From Micromonospora sp. BL4 (GTDB lineage Bacteria > Actinomycetota > Actinomycetes > Mycobacteriales > Micromonosporaceae): DNA of 64,000 nt. The DNA is taken from positions 62,001 to 126,000 of the forward strand of contig NZ_RCVJ01000125.1 in assembly GCF_003667505.1 (NCBI RefSeq), read 5' to 3'. The notes under the pieces are model-generated. The model was not told where the DNA came from. It did no database searches and was given only the letters and a program-made list of their open reading frames with translations. This document shows positions 53,757 to 63,182 of this stretch, one piece after another (positions within the stretch are counted from its first letter, which is position 1; each line of letters begins with the position of its first letter). A program made the translations under genes and the position numbers.

Positions 53757-54373
53757 GGCCGGACCGCCGTGAGGAAGGCGGCGGCCCGCTCGCGCAGAGC
53801 CTCCGGGTCGCCGCCGCGAACCGCGTCGCCGAGCAGCGGGGAGCCGACGCCCACCGCGACAGCGCCGCGGTCGAGGTAGCGCCGTGCGCCGTCGGCGTCG
53901 ACTCCGCCGACCGGCACGAACGCGGTGCCGGGGAACGGGTCGCGCAGCGCGCCGAGGTAGTCGGGCCCACCCAGCGAGGCCGGGAAGAGCTTGATCGCGG
54001 CGGCTCCCGCGTTGCTGGCCTGCACCACCTCGGTGGGCGTGAGCGCGCCGGCCAGCACCGGCAGCCCGAGCCGGTCGGCCTCGGCGAGGCTCGGCGCCAA
54101 CGCCGGGGTGACCAGGAAGCCGGCACCCGCGTCGGCCGCCGCGCGGGCGTCCTCGGCACTGAGCACGGTGCCCGCGCCCAGGGCGAAGTCCGGCCCCAGG
54201 GCGGCTCGGGCCCGTCGGATGGTGCCGAGCGCGTCGGCGCTGGTCAGCGACACCTCGACCAGCGCGACGCCGCTCTCGGCCATGGTGAGCACCGCGGACA
54301 GCGCGGCGGCCGGGTCGGGCCCGCGCACGATCGCCAGCAGTCGGTGGGTACGCAACTCGTGGAGCAGGTTCAT
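53753..54373 (-). CDS. KDPG/KDPGal aldolase
   Basis: A 206-residue class I aldolase that splits 2-keto-3-deoxy-6-phospho-sugar acid into pyruvate and glyceraldehyde-3-phosphate. The Schiff-base Lys is in AIKLFPASLGG, with the conserved Glu in LVEVSLTS and Thr in GAGTVLS. KDPG and KDPGal specificity cannot be told apart by eye; the DgoD neighbour favours KDPGal (DgoA type). Confidence 0.92.
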   Translation of the reverse strand: MNLLHELRTHRLLAIVRGPDPAAALSAVLTMAESGVALVEVSLTSADALGTIRRARAALGPDFALGAGTVLSAEDARAAADAGAGFLVTPALAPSLAEADRLGLPVLAGALTPTEVVQASNAGAAAIKLFPASLGGPDYLGALRDPFPGTAFVPVGGVDADGARRYLDRGAVAVGVGSPLLGDAVRGGDPEALRERAAAFLTAVRP

Positions 54374-54384
54374 CGCGATCGTCC

Positions 54385-55227
54385 TCAGTGGAAACGGTGG
54401 GCGGAGATGGTGAGCCGCCAGGCGACCTCACCGGCGGGCGGCACGACCGCCGCGTCGGACGGACCGGCATCGGCCAGGTCGAAGGCGGCGCCGAGCATCG
54501 GTTCGACGCCGACGCTGCGGTAGGGGGCGGTGGCCGGCCAGCCGTTCAGGTTGCGCCAGAGCGCGGTGCTGCGGGGTTGGCCGTCGCACTCCAGCTCCAG
54601 GGTCAGCCGGTCGGCGCCGTCGGTCACCTGGACCCGGGGGCAGTCGAGCAGCACGGCGCCGAGCGCGGTCCCGTCGTCCGGGCCCAGCGTATCCAGTGCC
54701 AGCCCGGCCGGTGCCGGCCAGGGCCCGGTCAGCCAGGGGCTGCCGGCGGGCCAGGCGCCCGGGGGCAGCAGGGCGGCGGCCTCCGGATGCAGCCGGGTGG
54801 GGGTGCCGGCGGGTGCGTCGAGACGGGCCCCCTCGGAGAGGTCGAGCAGGGCGTGCGCCGCCCACACGAACCGGTGGCCGGGGTCGGCGGCCAGCCGGTA
54901 GTCGGCCATCACCACGCCGTCGGAGTCGGTGATGCGGCGGGTCACCGTGAACGTGGGGCGCTCGATGGCCACCGTGCCAGGCGCGGTTGTCCGCCACGGC
55001 CGGGACCACACCTCACCGTGGTCGGGCCGGCCGCGCACGGTGGGCAGGCACTCCTCCAACCCGCCGGCGTCGACGAACGCGTCGTCGGGGCGTACGTCGT
55101 GCCGGCCGGGCTCCGGCCCGCGCCAGAGCCATTCCCGGCCGCCGCCGCGCAGGCTGGTCCACCGGCCGCCGCGCGCCGCGTCGTACGCCACCCGCAGCGG
55201 CACCGGCCCGGCCGCCCCGGTCACCAT
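54385..55227 (-). CDS. Aldose 1-epimerase-like protein
   Basis: A 280-residue beta-sandwich protein of the galactose mutarotase type. Characteristic pieces are DDAFVDAGGLEECLPTV, HRFVWAAHALLDL (the catalytic His region) and SVGVEPMLGAAFDL with a Glu near the C-terminus. It would speed anomer exchange of the sugar fed to the dehydrogenase. The ATG lies 7 bp inside the dgoD end (stop at 55221), so translation is coupled. Confidence 0.83.
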   Translation of the reverse strand: MVTGAAGPVPLRVAYDAARGGRWTSLRGGGREWLWRGPEPGRHDVRPDDAFVDAGGLEECLPTVRGRPDHGEVWSRPWRTTAPGTVAIERPTFTVTRRITDSDGVVMADYRLAADPGHRFVWAAHALLDLSEGARLDAPAGTPTRLHPEAAALLPPGAWPAGSPWLTGPWPAPAGLALDTLGPDDGTALGAVLLDCPRVQVTDGADRLTLELECDGQPRSTALWRNLNGWPATAPYRSVGVEPMLGAAFDLADAGPSDAAVVPPAGEVAWRLTISAHRFH

Positions 55228-56366
55228 TCGGCGAACGACCCGTCGTGGTGCTGCCAGACCGGGTTACGCCAGGCGTGCGGGGTACGGGCGGCCTGACGGA
55301 CCGCCGCCTCGTCCACGGTGATACCCAGACCGGGCCGGTCGGGCCGGGCGATGTGCCCGTCCAGGAACCGGAAGGGCTCCGGGTCGACGACGTAGTCCAG
55401 CAGCTCCGAGCCGGAGTGGTAGTGGATGCCGATGCTCTGCTCCTGGATCAGGAAGTTCGGCGTCGCGAAGGCCACCTGGAGGCTGGCCGCCAGGGAGATC
55501 GGGCCGAGCGGGCAGTGCGGGGCCAGCAACGCCCCGTACGTCTCGGCCAGTGTGGCGATCCGGCGCACCTCGGAGATCCCGCCGGCGTGCGACAGGTCGG
55601 GCTGGACCACGGCGACCCCGGCCTGTAGCGGGCCGAGGAACTCGGAGCGGCCGTAGAGCCGTTCGCCGGTGGCCACCGGGATCGGCGTGCCGGCGACGAT
55701 GTCGCGCAGGTGGTGGGCCTGGTCGGGCAGGACCGGTTCCTCCACGAAGAAGGGACGCAGGGGAGCCAGCTCGGGCAGGATCCGGCGTATCGCGGCCAGC
55801 CCGGCCCGGCCGTGGAAGTCCAGCGCGATGTCCCGGTCGGGGCCGAGCACCTCCCGGGCGGCGGCGACCCGGCCGACAACCGCGTCCACCTCGGCGGAGG
55901 TGGGGATGGCGGAGAGTCGTCCGCAGGCGTTCATCTTGACCCCGGTGAGACCGGCGGCGACCTGGCCGGCGGCCGCGTCGGCCACCTCGTCGGGCTCGTC
56001 CCCGCCGATCCAGGAGTAGATGCGCACCCGGTCCCGGACGGCCCCACCGAGCAGGGCGTGCACCGGCGCCCCGTACGCCTGCCCGGCGATGTCCCACAAC
56101 GCCTGGTCGAGGCCGGCGACCGCGCTGGAGAGGATCGGGCCGCCCCGGTAGAAGCCGCCCTTGGTGAGCACCTGCCAGTGCTGCTCGATCCGGAGCGGAT
56201 CCTCGCCGATCAGGTATTCGGAGAGCACCTCGACCGCGCTGCGCACCACCTCGGCGCGCCCCTCGACCACGGGCTCACCCCACCCGACCAGCCCGTCGTC
56301 GGTCTCCACCCGGCAGAACAACCATCGTGGCGCGACCAGGAAGGTCTCGATCCGCTCGATCTTCAC
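55221..56366 (-). CDS. dgoD: D-galactonate dehydratase
   Basis: A 381-residue mandelate-racemase-subgroup enolase that dehydrates D-galactonate to 2-keto-3-deoxygalactonate. It closely follows the E. coli DgoD pattern: KGGFYRGGPILSSAVAGLDQALWDI, DFHGRAG, FFVEEPVLPDQ, ATGERLYGR, VQPDLSHAGGISE, LAPHCPLGPI and the C-terminal WRNPVWQHHDGS-AEW. Metal ligands Asp, Glu and Glu and the catalytic His are in those motifs. The GTG overlaps the GntR stop by 4 bp. Confidence 0.94.
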   Translation of the reverse strand: MKIERIETFLVAPRWLFCRVETDDGLVGWGEPVVEGRAEVVRSAVEVLSEYLIGEDPLRIEQHWQVLTKGGFYRGGPILSSAVAGLDQALWDIAGQAYGAPVHALLGGAVRDRVRIYSWIGGDEPDEVADAAAGQVAAGLTGVKMNACGRLSAIPTSAEVDAVVGRVAAAREVLGPDRDIALDFHGRAGLAAIRRILPELAPLRPFFVEEPVLPDQAHHLRDIVAGTPIPVATGERLYGRSEFLGPLQAGVAVVQPDLSHAGGISEVRRIATLAETYGALLAPHCPLGPISLAASLQVAFATPNFLIQEQSIGIHYHSGSELLDYVVDPEPFRFLDGHIARPDRPGLGITVDEAAVRQAARTPHAWRNPVWQHHDGSFAEW

Positions 56367-57073
56367 CGACTGCCTTTCTGTCCCCGTGCCTTCTCAACGT
56401 CCCGGACGGCCTTGTCCAGCAACTCACGCATGGCCGCCTCGGTCGCCGTCTCGTCGCGTGCCCGCAGCGCGTCGACCACCGCGCGGTGGCTGGGCACCGG
56501 GTCGTCGTGCGCGTCGCCGCCGTGCACCAGCCGGTCCCGCTCGGCGAGCCCGGTCTCCATCACCACCTCCATGCGTTCCAGCAGCTCGTTGTGGGTGGCG
56601 GCGAGCAGTGCGCGGTGGAAGGAGAGGTCGGCGGCGACGGCGGCGGCGGGGTCGCCGTTGGCCTCGGCCATCTCGACCAGCGCCCGGTCGAGGGCCGCGA
56701 TGTCGTCCTCGGTGGCCCGGCTGGCGGCCAGTCGCGCGGCGGCCGGCTCGATGATGGCGCGTACCTCGTGCAGCTGGTCGAGCAGGCGCTCGTGGGGACC
56801 TTCGGCGAACTGCCAGCGGATCACGTCACCGTCGAGCAGGTTCCAGTCCGCGCGCGGCCGGACGAACGTGCCGCGCTTCTGCCGGGCGTCGACGATGCCC
56901 TTGGCCGAGAGGACCTTCAGCGCCTCGCGCAGCGCCGTCAGACTGACGTCGAACTCCTCCTGCAACGCGACGATGTTGAGCGTCGCCCCGGCGGGGATCT
57001 CACCGGTGAGGATGCGGCGGGCGATGGCTTCGACGGTCTGCCCGTGGACGCCGCGGCGTGCGTACTGTGCCAA
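56363..57073 (-). CDS. GntR (FadR-subfamily) regulator of galactonate utilisation
   Basis: A 236-residue repressor. The N-terminal winged helix has RRILTGEIPAGATLNIVALQEEFDVSLTALREALKVLSAKGIV, and the C-terminal FCD helical domain binds an effector, probably galactonate or a keto-deoxy acid as in DgoR. It is inside the operon, coupled to dgoD. The AT-rich divergent region at 57870-58016 is the likely operator. Confidence 0.92.
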   Translation of the reverse strand: MAQYARRGVHGQTVEAIARRILTGEIPAGATLNIVALQEEFDVSLTALREALKVLSAKGIVDARQKRGTFVRPRADWNLLDGDVIRWQFAEGPHERLLDQLHEVRAIIEPAAARLAASRATEDDIAALDRALVEMAEANGDPAAAVAADLSFHRALLAATHNELLERMEVVMETGLAERDRLVHGGDAHDDPVPSHRAVVDALRARDETATEAAMRELLDKAVRDVEKARGQKGSR

Positions 57074-57110
57074 TGCTCTCCTGGCCTTCTCGCTGGTCGG
57101 TATCGATCTC

Positions 57111-57869
57111 TCAGGCCGAGGCTTTCACCGCGGTCCAGCCACCGTCCACCACCAGGCTCGCGCCGGTGACGTAGGCGGCGTCCGGTGAGGCGAGGAAGGC
57201 CACCGTCGCGGCCACCTCGTCCGGCGTGCCGAACCGCTTCGCCACGGTCTCCGCGACGCTGCGTCGGCGGTCCTCTTCGGACACCTCGGCCCAGGCGTCG
57301 GTGAGGATCGGACCGGGCAGCACGGTGTTGACCCGCACCTGTGGGCCGTACTCCACGGCGAGCTGGCGGCCGAGCGCGACGAGGCCACCCTTGGCCGCGG
57401 CGTACGCGGGCCGGCCCGGCAGCCCGACCAGCGCGTGCACCGAGGAGATCAGCACCACCGCGCCGGCGCGCGCCCGCAGATCGTCCAGGCAGGCGCGTAC
57501 GCCGAGGAAGGAGCCGGTGAGGCTGACGCCGAGCTGGTGGTCCCAGGACTGCCGGCTGGTCTCATGCGCCGGGGCGACCTGCACGGCGTACGCGGTGCTG
57601 ACCAGGATGTCCACCGGCCCGAGGTGGTCCCGCAGCGCCGCCACGGCGGCCGACCAGTCGGCCTCGTCGCTGACATCGCCCATTACGGACAGTGCTCGGT
57701 TGCCGCGTGCGGTCAGCTCGTCGGCCAGCGGGGTCGAATCGGCCACGTCGAGCAGCGCGACGGCCGCTCCCTCGGCGGCGAGCCGCCGGGCGGTGGCCGC
57801 GCCGATTCCGCCCATCGCACCGGTGACCAGCGCGTTCTTGCCCTCAAGCCGGCGCATAAGCTGATTCAC
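57111..57869 (-). CDS. Short-chain dehydrogenase, probable galactose 1-dehydrogenase
   Basis: A 252-residue SDR. The coenzyme motif TGAMGGIG is at about residues 16-23; the catalytic Ser is in VVLISSV, and Tyr/Lys are in YAAAKGG. The usual NNAG is replaced by STAY (VSTAYAVQ), a rare variant. In context it should oxidise galactose to galactonolactone, the first De Ley-Doudoroff step. This substrate is inferred from the operon. It is the first gene of the minus-strand operon. Confidence 0.87.
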   Translation of the reverse strand: MNQLMRRLEGKNALVTGAMGGIGAATARRLAAEGAAVALLDVADSTPLADELTARGNRALSVMGDVSDEADWSAAVAALRDHLGPVDILVSTAYAVQVAPAHETSRQSWDHQLGVSLTGSFLGVRACLDDLRARAGAVVLISSVHALVGLPGRPAYAAAKGGLVALGRQLAVEYGPQVRVNTVLPGPILTDAWAEVSEEDRRRSVAETVAKRFGTPDEVAATVAFLASPDAAYVTGASLVVDGGWTAVKASA

Positions 57870-58016
57870 CTGACCCTCGCCTTGATCTCATCTAATCATT
57901 AATTACGAAGATATCTTGACAGCCGCCGAGGGTCGATGCAACCTTCTGGTCACACCATTCACATGGCCGACACATTGCGCCGTGACGCTACGTGTCGTAG
58001 AGGAAGGACACCCCCC
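57870..58016. promoter_or_regulatory. AT-rich divergent promoter region of the galactoside island
   Basis: A conspicuous AT-rich stretch (57885-57915) in otherwise about 70% GC DNA contains ATTAAT and GATATC palindromes and a perfect TTGACA at 57916-57921 facing the importer. It is the best candidate for promoters and the GntR operator. A strong AGAGGAAGGA precedes the binding-protein GTG. Confidence 0.6.
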
Positions 58017-59312
58017 GTGAGCGACTTCGACCCCGGTCGCCGGCGATTCCTTGGCCACCTCGGGCTCGCCGGCCTGGGTGCCCTCGGCGCCAGCTCGTTC
58101 CTCAGCGCGTGCGCCAGCTCCGCGAGCGGGCCGACGGCGAGCAACAGCTCCGGCGCGGTCACCATCCAGTCCAACCTCTCCTCGCCGCAGGCCAAGGCGG
58201 CGATGGAGAAGCTGATCGCGAACTTCAACACGCAGGGCAAGGGCACGGCGAGCCTCAACACGATCGCCTCGGAGACCTTCCGGACCCAGCTGCCGACGTA
58301 CCTGACCTCGGCCAACCCGCCGGACCTCTACACCTGGTACGCGGGCTCGGTCGCCAACGACTACGCCAGCCGCGACCTGCTGCTCGACGTCTCCGACGTC
58401 TGGAAGTCGCTCGGCGACTACCCCCAGTCGCTGCGCACCCTCTCGACCGACGCCAGCGGCAAGCAGATCTTCGTGCCGATGAACAACTACTGGTGGGGCT
58501 TCTTCTACCGCAAGTCCAACTTCGCCAAGTGGGGCGTGCAGGAGCCGAAGACCTGGACCGACTTCCTGGCGCTGTGCGAGACGCTGAAGAGCAAGGGCAT
58601 TCCGCCGATCGGCATCGGTCTCGGCGACACCCCCTGGGTGGCCTCGGCCTGGTTCGACTACCTCAACATCCGGATCAACGGCGCCCCGTTCCACCGCGAG
58701 CTGCTCGCCGGCAAGCAGCGTTTCGACGACCCCAAGGTCAAGGCGGTCTTCACCCGCTGGCGCGAGGCCCTGCCCTACTTCGACCCGAAGGGCAAGGCGT
58801 ACCCGTTCCAGGAGGCGACCACCGCGCTGCTGGCCGGCAAGACCGGCATGTTCCTGATCGGCACGTTCTTCGCCGACGCGGCACCCAAGGACGCCCTCGG
58901 CGACCTGGACTTCTTCCGGTTCCCGATCATCGACCCGGCGGTGCCCCTGGCCGAGGAGGCGCCGACCGACGGCTTCTTCGCCAGCGCGAAGACCGCCAAC
59001 CCGACCGGCGCCAAGGCCCTGCTCACCTACCTCTCCGGGGTGGAGGCGCAGGAGGCGTACGTCAAGGCCAGCTCCGGCATCGTCCTGCCGGCCAACCCGA
59101 AGGCCAAGGCGTCCGACTCGCCGCTGGTGGTCAAGGGCAAGGCCATGCTCGACGAGGCCAAGGAGCTGACGCAGTTCTTCAACCGCGACTCGAGCGACGC
59201 GCTCCAGCCGACCGCGGACACCGCGCTGACCAAGTTCATCGACAAGCCGGACCAGATCGACGCGATCCTGCGGGAGTGGCAGGCCGGCGCCGAGAAGGTC
59301 TTCAAGGGCTGA
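58017..59312 (+). CDS. ABC transporter sugar-binding lipoprotein
   Basis: A 431-residue family-1 solute-binding protein. The N-terminus RRRFLGHLGLAGLGALGASS is Tat-like and ends in a lipobox LSAC, so it is an exported lipoprotein. The mature part is a typical carbohydrate-binding fold. It is expected to capture an alpha-galactoside such as melibiose or a galactose-containing oligosaccharide, judged by the enzymes encoded after it. The GTG at 58017 follows AGAGGAAGGA. Confidence 0.92.
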   Translation: MSDFDPGRRRFLGHLGLAGLGALGASSFLSACASSASGPTASNSSGAVTIQSNLSSPQAKAAMEKLIANFNTQGKGTASLNTIASETFRTQLPTYLTSANPPDLYTWYAGSVANDYASRDLLLDVSDVWKSLGDYPQSLRTLSTDASGKQIFVPMNNYWWGFFYRKSNFAKWGVQEPKTWTDFLALCETLKSKGIPPIGIGLGDTPWVASAWFDYLNIRINGAPFHRELLAGKQRFDDPKVKAVFTRWREALPYFDPKGKAYPFQEATTALLAGKTGMFLIGTFFADAAPKDALGDLDFFRFPIIDPAVPLAEEAPTDGFFASAKTANPTGAKALLTYLSGVEAQEAYVKASSGIVLPANPKAKASDSPLVVKGKAMLDEAKELTQFFNRDSSDALQPTADTALTKFIDKPDQIDAILREWQAGAEKVFKG

Positions 59313-59313
59313 C

Positions 59314-60231
59314 GTGACAGCAACGATCTCCACGACTTCGGTCACCCCCACCCGGCGGCGGCGACGGTCGGCTCGACTGTCGCCGCTGCTGGTGGCGTTC
59401 GTCCTCGTGCCGTTCGCGGTCGAGAGCGTCTGGGTCTTCTGGCCGGCGCTCCAGGGCTTCTGGTTCTCCCTCACCCGCTGGGACGGGATGTCGCCAACCA
59501 CCTTCGTCGGCGTCGACAACTACGTGGAGATGGCCGGCGACGCCACCTTCCGGGGCGCGCTGCTCAACACGGTGATCTGGCTGGTCCTCTTCGGCGGCCT
59601 CTCCGTGCTGGGTGGCTTCGGCATGGCGCTGGTCCTGCAGAAGGAGCGACGTGGGGTCGGCTTCTACCGGGCCGCCCTGTTCACCCCGGTGGTCTTCTCC
59701 CTGGTGGTGACCGCGCTGGTCTGGAGGGTCTTCTACCAGCCCGACGGCATCGCCGACACGCTGCTGCGGGCCGTCGGCCTGGAGCAGCTGATCCGGCCCT
59801 GGCTCGCCGATCCGCAGACCGCGCTGTACGCGGTGATCCTGCCCGCCCTGTGGCGGCAGATCGGCTACGTGATGGTGCTGTTCCTGGCCGGACTGAAGGC
59901 GATCGACCCGGCGCTGCACGAGGCGGCCCGGATGGACGGCGCCAACTCCTGGCAGCGGCTGCGGCACGTCACCATTCCCCAGCTCAAGGGGGTCAACGCC
60001 GTCGTGCTGTCGGTCATCGTGATCGATTCACTGCGCTCGTTCGACATCGTCTGGTCGCTGACCAAGGGCGGCCCGTACCACTCGTCGGAGCTGCTCAGCA
60101 CCTACATGTACTCGACCGCGTTCCAGAGCCTGCGGCTGGGCTACGCCTCCGCGATCGCGGTCGTGATCTTCGTGCTGGCGCTGGCGGTCATCCTCGGCTA
60201 CCTGGTCCGCGCCTTCCGGGAGGAAGCGTGA
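59314..60231 (+). CDS. ABC sugar transporter permease (MalF-like)
   Basis: A 305-residue permease with six membrane helices. The coupling loop EAARMDGANSWQRLRHVTIPQLKG is the EAA motif that contacts the ATPase. GTG starts 2 bp after the lipoprotein stop. It overlaps the second permease by one base. The ATPase is not encoded here; a shared MsiK-type ATPase elsewhere is typical of actinomycetes. Confidence 0.94.
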   Translation: MTATISTTSVTPTRRRRRSARLSPLLVAFVLVPFAVESVWVFWPALQGFWFSLTRWDGMSPTTFVGVDNYVEMAGDATFRGALLNTVIWLVLFGGLSVLGGFGMALVLQKERRGVGFYRAALFTPVVFSLVVTALVWRVFYQPDGIADTLLRAVGLEQLIRPWLADPQTALYAVILPALWRQIGYVMVLFLAGLKAIDPALHEAARMDGANSWQRLRHVTIPQLKGVNAVVLSVIVIDSLRSFDIVWSLTKGGPYHSSELLSTYMYSTAFQSLRLGYASAIAVVIFVLALAVILGYLVRAFREEA

Positions 60232-61052
60232 TGAACAAGCTCCGCACCGGGGGCTTCCACACCGGAATGATCCTGCTCTCGCTGCTCTGGCTGGGGCCGG
60301 TCATCTGGGTCGTGGTGATGTCCACCCGGTCGTTCGACGACATCGCCGCCCACGGGGTCGGCAGCCTGCCCCGGTCGTTCACCCTGGACACCTACCGGCA
60401 GGCGTGGACCGACGGCGGCGAGCTGCGCGCCCTCATCAACAGCATGCTGGTCACCATCCCGTCGGTGGCGCTGAGCCTGGGTCTGGCCGCGATGGCCGCG
60501 TTCGCGCTGAGCCGCTTCCGCATCCCCGGCCGGCGGACCATCCTGCTGCTGATGCTCGCCGGCAACCTGCTGCCACCGCAGATCCTGCTCATCCCGGTGT
60601 CCAAGTTCAGCGAGCTGACCGGCCTGTACGACACGCTCTGGGCGCTCATCGCGGTACAGGTCGGCTTCGGGCTCGGCTTTTACACCTTCGTCCTGCACGG
60701 CTTCATGCGGGACCTGCCGGGTGAGATCCAGGAGGCGGCCACGATCGACGGCGCCGGCACGGCGCAGATCTTCACCCGGGTGATGCTGCCGCTGACCCGG
60801 CCCGCACTGGCCGCGCTCGGGGCGCTCTCCTTCACCTGGATCTTCAACGACCTGCTCTGGGCGATCACCGTGCTGCGCACCGACGACAACATGCCGATCA
60901 CCCCGGCGCTGCTCGGCCTCCAGGGGCAGTTCGTCTCGTCCTGGAACGTCATCGCCGCCGGCACGGTCATCGCGGCCGTACCGACGGTCGCGGTCTTCCT
61001 GCGCTTCCAGCGGCACTTCGTCTCCGGCCTGGCGCTCGGAGCGGTCAAGTGA
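60231..61052 (+). CDS. ABC sugar transporter permease (MalG-like)
   Basis: A 273-residue permease with six helices and the EAA loop EIQEAATIDGAGTAQIFTRVMLPLTRPAL. It pairs with the preceding permease. The ATG at 60231 overlaps the first permease stop; a GTG at 60228 is possible. Its stop overlaps the GTG of the GH36 gene. Confidence 0.94.
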   Translation: MNKLRTGGFHTGMILLSLLWLGPVIWVVVMSTRSFDDIAAHGVGSLPRSFTLDTYRQAWTDGGELRALINSMLVTIPSVALSLGLAAMAAFALSRFRIPGRRTILLLMLAGNLLPPQILLIPVSKFSELTGLYDTLWALIAVQVGFGLGFYTFVLHGFMRDLPGEIQEAATIDGAGTAQIFTRVMLPLTRPALAALGALSFTWIFNDLLWAITVLRTDDNMPITPALLGLQGQFVSSWNVIAAGTVIAAVPTVAVFLRFQRHFVSGLALGAVK

Positions 61053-63136
61053 CCGCCACGACGGGGCAGCGCTGGACGCTGCGTGGCGCGCACACCGAGT
61101 ACACCGTGACCGTGCCGGCGCACGGCCGCTGGCTGGAGCTGGTCGCGTGGGGCCCGCACGGGGTCTCCGACGGCCCGTCCCCGGTCGCCTACGACGGCCC
61201 GGTGCCGTTCCTCACCGCCGGGGACGCCGCCCCGATCGAGTACGCGACCGACGCCGACCGACCGTTCACCGGCGCCGACCTGGTCGTCGAGACCGCCAGC
61301 GGGGACCGCCGGGTCGGCTTCGTCCACACCGACGTGCGGGCCGATGCCGACCAGCGGGAGCTGGCCGTCGACTTCGCCGACCCGGTGACCGGGCTGCGCG
61401 CCACCGTGCACTACCGGGTGCCCGCCGGCACCGACGTGGTGCAGCGGTGGGTCGAGTTGAGCAACGACGGCACCGGTGCGTTGCGGGTCGTCCGGGCCGG
61501 GTCGGCCGGGTTCTGCGTGCCGACGCCGCACGGCGCGCTGCTCAGCCACCAGTGGGGGCAGTGGTCGCAGGAGTTCCAGCTCTCCCACGTCGAGCTGGGC
61601 CACGGCACGTTCACCATCGGCAGCGCGCAGGGCGTGCCGGGGCACCTGCACGTGCCCTGGCTGGCCGTACGGGACGCCGCCGAGCCGACCGGCCCGGCCT
61701 GGGCTCTGGCCCTGGCCTGGACCGGCTCCTGGGAGATCAGCGCCGAGCGGGACACCGGGGGCCTGACCCGGGTCCGGGCCGGCCGGCAGCTGGTCGACGG
61801 CCCGCTGGAGCTGGCGCCCGGTGACCGGCTGACGCTGCCCGAGGTGACCGGGGCGTACAGCCCGGACGGCCTGGACGGCCTGGCCCGGGTCTGGCACACC
61901 CACCAGCGGCTGCTCGCCGCCGACCGGCTCACCCCGCGCCCGGTGCTCTACAACTCGTGGGAGGCCACCTACTTCGCCGTCGAGGCGAAGAGCCAGTTGG
62001 CGCTCGCCGAGATCGCCGCCGAGCTGGGCGTGGAGACGTTCGTGGTGGACGACGGCTGGTTCATCGGCCGCGACGACGACACCGCCGGGCTGGGCGACTG
62101 GACGCCGGACCCGGCGAAGTTCCCGGCCGGTTTCGACGCGTTCATCGCCGACGTCCGCGCGCTCGGGCTGAACTTCGGGCTCTGGGTCGAGCCGGAGTGC
62201 GTCAACCCGAAGTCGACCCTCTACGCCGAGCACCCGGAGTGGGTCTACGCCGTCCACGGCCGTCCGCTCACCCCGGTCCGCAACCAGTACCTGCTCGACC
62301 TGGGCCGCCCGGAGGTCGCCGAGTTCGTCCACTCCACCGTGGACGGTCTGCTCCGCCGGTACGACATCGACTACCTGAAGTGGGACTTCAACCGGCCGCG
62401 TACCGAGCCGGGGCGCCCGGGCGGGGTCGGCCCGCTCGACCTGGACGGCGCACACGTGGCCAACCTGCACCGGATCTACGGGCGGCTGCGCCGGGACCAC
62501 CCCGGCGTGCTCATCGAGGCCTGTGCCGGCGGGGGCGCGCGCACCGACCTGGCGATGGCCGCCCGGGCCGACGTGTTCTGGCCCAGCGACAACACCGGAC
62601 CGCTGGACCGGCTGGCCATCCAGTACGGCTTCCTGCACGCCAACGCCCCGCACCTGCTCAGCTCCTGGGTCACCGACGCGCCCGGCCTGTTCGACCCCCG
62701 CCCGCGAACGCTCGCGTTCCGGTTCGTGCTCGCGATGGCCGGCGTGCTCGGCATCGGCGCGGACATCCGGGCCTGGACCCCCGCCGAGCGGGCCGAGGCG
62801 GCCGGCTGGATCGCCCGCTACAAGGAGATCCGGGACGTCGTCACCCACGGCGAGGTGCACCTGATCGGAGGCCCCGACCAGACCCGATGCGCGGTGCAGT
62901 ACACCGCGCCGGACGAGCGCCGCGTGGTCGTCCTGGCCTGGCACACCGGACGGCTCGACGGCACCGGCCTGCTGCCGTCCCGCCCGGTCCGGCTACCCCT
63001 GCGGGGCCTCGACCCGACGGCCCGCTACCGGCACGGCGACCGCCACTACTCCGGCAGCCACCTCGCCGCGGTCGGCCTGCCCGTGCAGTGGAGCCCGACC
63101 CACGACGCCGACCTCATCGTGCTGACCCGCGACTGA
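61049..63136 (+). CDS. Alpha-galactosidase, GH36
   Basis: A 695-residue cytoplasmic alpha-galactosidase. The (beta/alpha)8 domain has the nucleophile Asp446 in YLKWDFNR and the acid/base Asp514 in WPSDNTGPLDRL, with SWEATYF (about 305) and DDGWF nearby, typical of GH36. There is no signal peptide. It overlaps the permease gene (GTGA), so it is made with the importer and cleaves the imported sugar to release galactose. Confidence 0.94.
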   Translation: MTATTGQRWTLRGAHTEYTVTVPAHGRWLELVAWGPHGVSDGPSPVAYDGPVPFLTAGDAAPIEYATDADRPFTGADLVVETASGDRRVGFVHTDVRADADQRELAVDFADPVTGLRATVHYRVPAGTDVVQRWVELSNDGTGALRVVRAGSAGFCVPTPHGALLSHQWGQWSQEFQLSHVELGHGTFTIGSAQGVPGHLHVPWLAVRDAAEPTGPAWALALAWTGSWEISAERDTGGLTRVRAGRQLVDGPLELAPGDRLTLPEVTGAYSPDGLDGLARVWHTHQRLLAADRLTPRPVLYNSWEATYFAVEAKSQLALAEIAAELGVETFVVDDGWFIGRDDDTAGLGDWTPDPAKFPAGFDAFIADVRALGLNFGLWVEPECVNPKSTLYAEHPEWVYAVHGRPLTPVRNQYLLDLGRPEVAEFVHSTVDGLLRRYDIDYLKWDFNRPRTEPGRPGGVGPLDLDGAHVANLHRIYGRLRRDHPGVLIEACAGGGARTDLAMAARADVFWPSDNTGPLDRLAIQYGFLHANAPHLLSSWVTDAPGLFDPRPRTLAFRFVLAMAGVLGIGADIRAWTPAERAEAAGWIARYKEIRDVVTHGEVHLIGGPDQTRCAVQYTAPDERRVVVLAWHTGRLDGTGLLPSRPVRLPLRGLDPTARYRHGDRHYSGSHLAAVGLPVQWSPTHDADLIVLTRD

Positions 63137-63182
63137 GGCCGGAGCACCACCACCCCCGCCCCCGAGGGACAGGAGTACCTCC

